Origin: Candidatus Avelusimicrobium cornigerorum
GTDB taxonomy: Bacteria; Elusimicrobiota; Elusimicrobia; Elusimicrobiales; Elusimicrobiaceae
Reading direction: 5' to 3'
Length of the DNA: 48,241 nucleotides
Assembly: GCA_002309715.1 (NCBI GenBank)
Contig: DBXW01000006.1
Span: 1 to 48,241 of the forward strand
Shown here: one piece after another, positions 48,100-48,241 of the stretch
Layout: each line of letters starts with the position of its first letter
Numbering within the stretch: position 1 is the stretch's first letter
Program-made: the position numbers and the translations under genes
The notes under the pieces: generated by a model
The model's database searches: none
What the model was told of the DNA's origin: nothing
What the model saw: the letters and a program-made list of their open reading frames with translations, nothing else

Positions 48100-48241
48100 G
48101 CCAATGCTAAATTACAAATACTTATTTTTGTTGTCATTTTTTATACTCTATTTTAATTTTGCTTATTTTTTAATATATTTTTTATATAAATAATTATGTA
48201 TTTAATTATTTAAATTTAATTTTACTTATTTTTTAATAATT
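48100..48241. other. AT-rich non-coding end of the window
   Basis: Nearly all A and T with short repeated TTTTAAT-like words and no open frame. It contrasts sharply with the phage genes to its left. It looks like a contig edge or poor assembly; no origin repeats are seen. Confidence 0.5.

Noticed and set aside
48100..48241. AT-rich end as replication origin or promoter island
   Set aside because: No DnaA-box-like repeats or genes are visible; contig edge is simpler.
1..48241. CRISPR array, insertion sequence or integrase
   Set aside because: No regularly spaced direct repeats, transposase or recombinase motifs were seen anywhere in the window.

Overview
The window most likely comes from a gut-type Elusimicrobiota bacterium or a close relative. 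This is inferred from several short-leader type IV pilin-like proteins with near-identical N-termini, moderate G+C, and diderm surface-glycan genes. No 16S rRNA is present to confirm it. The right end (48100-48241) is AT-rich non-coding sequence and looks like a contig edge. The left edge cuts a gene that runs off the window.

Layout: 1-1868 (minus) is a long secreted Cys-rich protein, cut by the left edge. 2081-7144 (minus) is a 1687-residue exported protein with a coiled coil and a C-terminal MFS-like domain. 7333-9667 (minus) holds an RDD-domain protein, tRNA-Leu(GAG) and cinA. 9744-22155 (minus) is an 11-gene glycan operon ending at a strong terminator. It makes a GDP-activated heptose (gmhA, hddA, an hddC-gmhB fusion), probably converts it with a GMD-like dehydratase, an SDR and a cupin, and carries four glycosyltransferases and an O-acyltransferase. 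22354-26279 (plus) encodes a CDP-glycerol-transferase-like protein and a YidC/Oxa1-sulfatase fusion. 26285-31300 (minus) is a complete 2-aminoethylphosphonate (AEP) operon: PhnW-like transaminase, PEP mutase, methyltransferase, AEP cytidylyltransferase and phosphonopyruvate decarboxylase.

31468-31783 carries tRNA-Arg(CCG) followed by an array of hairpins. 31828-35652 (minus) has two alkaline-phosphatase-superfamily membrane proteins, one YejM-like and one LTA-synthase-like. 35744-39357 (minus) is lipoprotein-nadA-nadC-aminotransferase. A palindromic divergent promoter at 40222-40271 serves a MgtE-N/CBS protein (minus) and an AlbA_2 protein plus pseudopilin (plus). nadB (41924-43477, minus) completes de novo quinolinate/NAD synthesis. 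Two more pilins follow (43548-44105 minus, 44443-44985 plus). 45065-48076 (minus) is a phage tail-fibre/lysis-like module whose last gene is broken.

Working idea (inference): the central 22 kb builds and decorates a cell-surface glycan. Heptose units are made, altered and O-acetylated, while the phosphonate operon makes CMP-AEP, perhaps methylated. The TagF-like protein, the YidC-sulfatase fusion and the two other sulfatase-fold proteins are candidates for placing phospho- or phosphono-groups on it. The YidC-sulfatase fusion beside a phosphonate operon is the best candidate here for an undescribed system.
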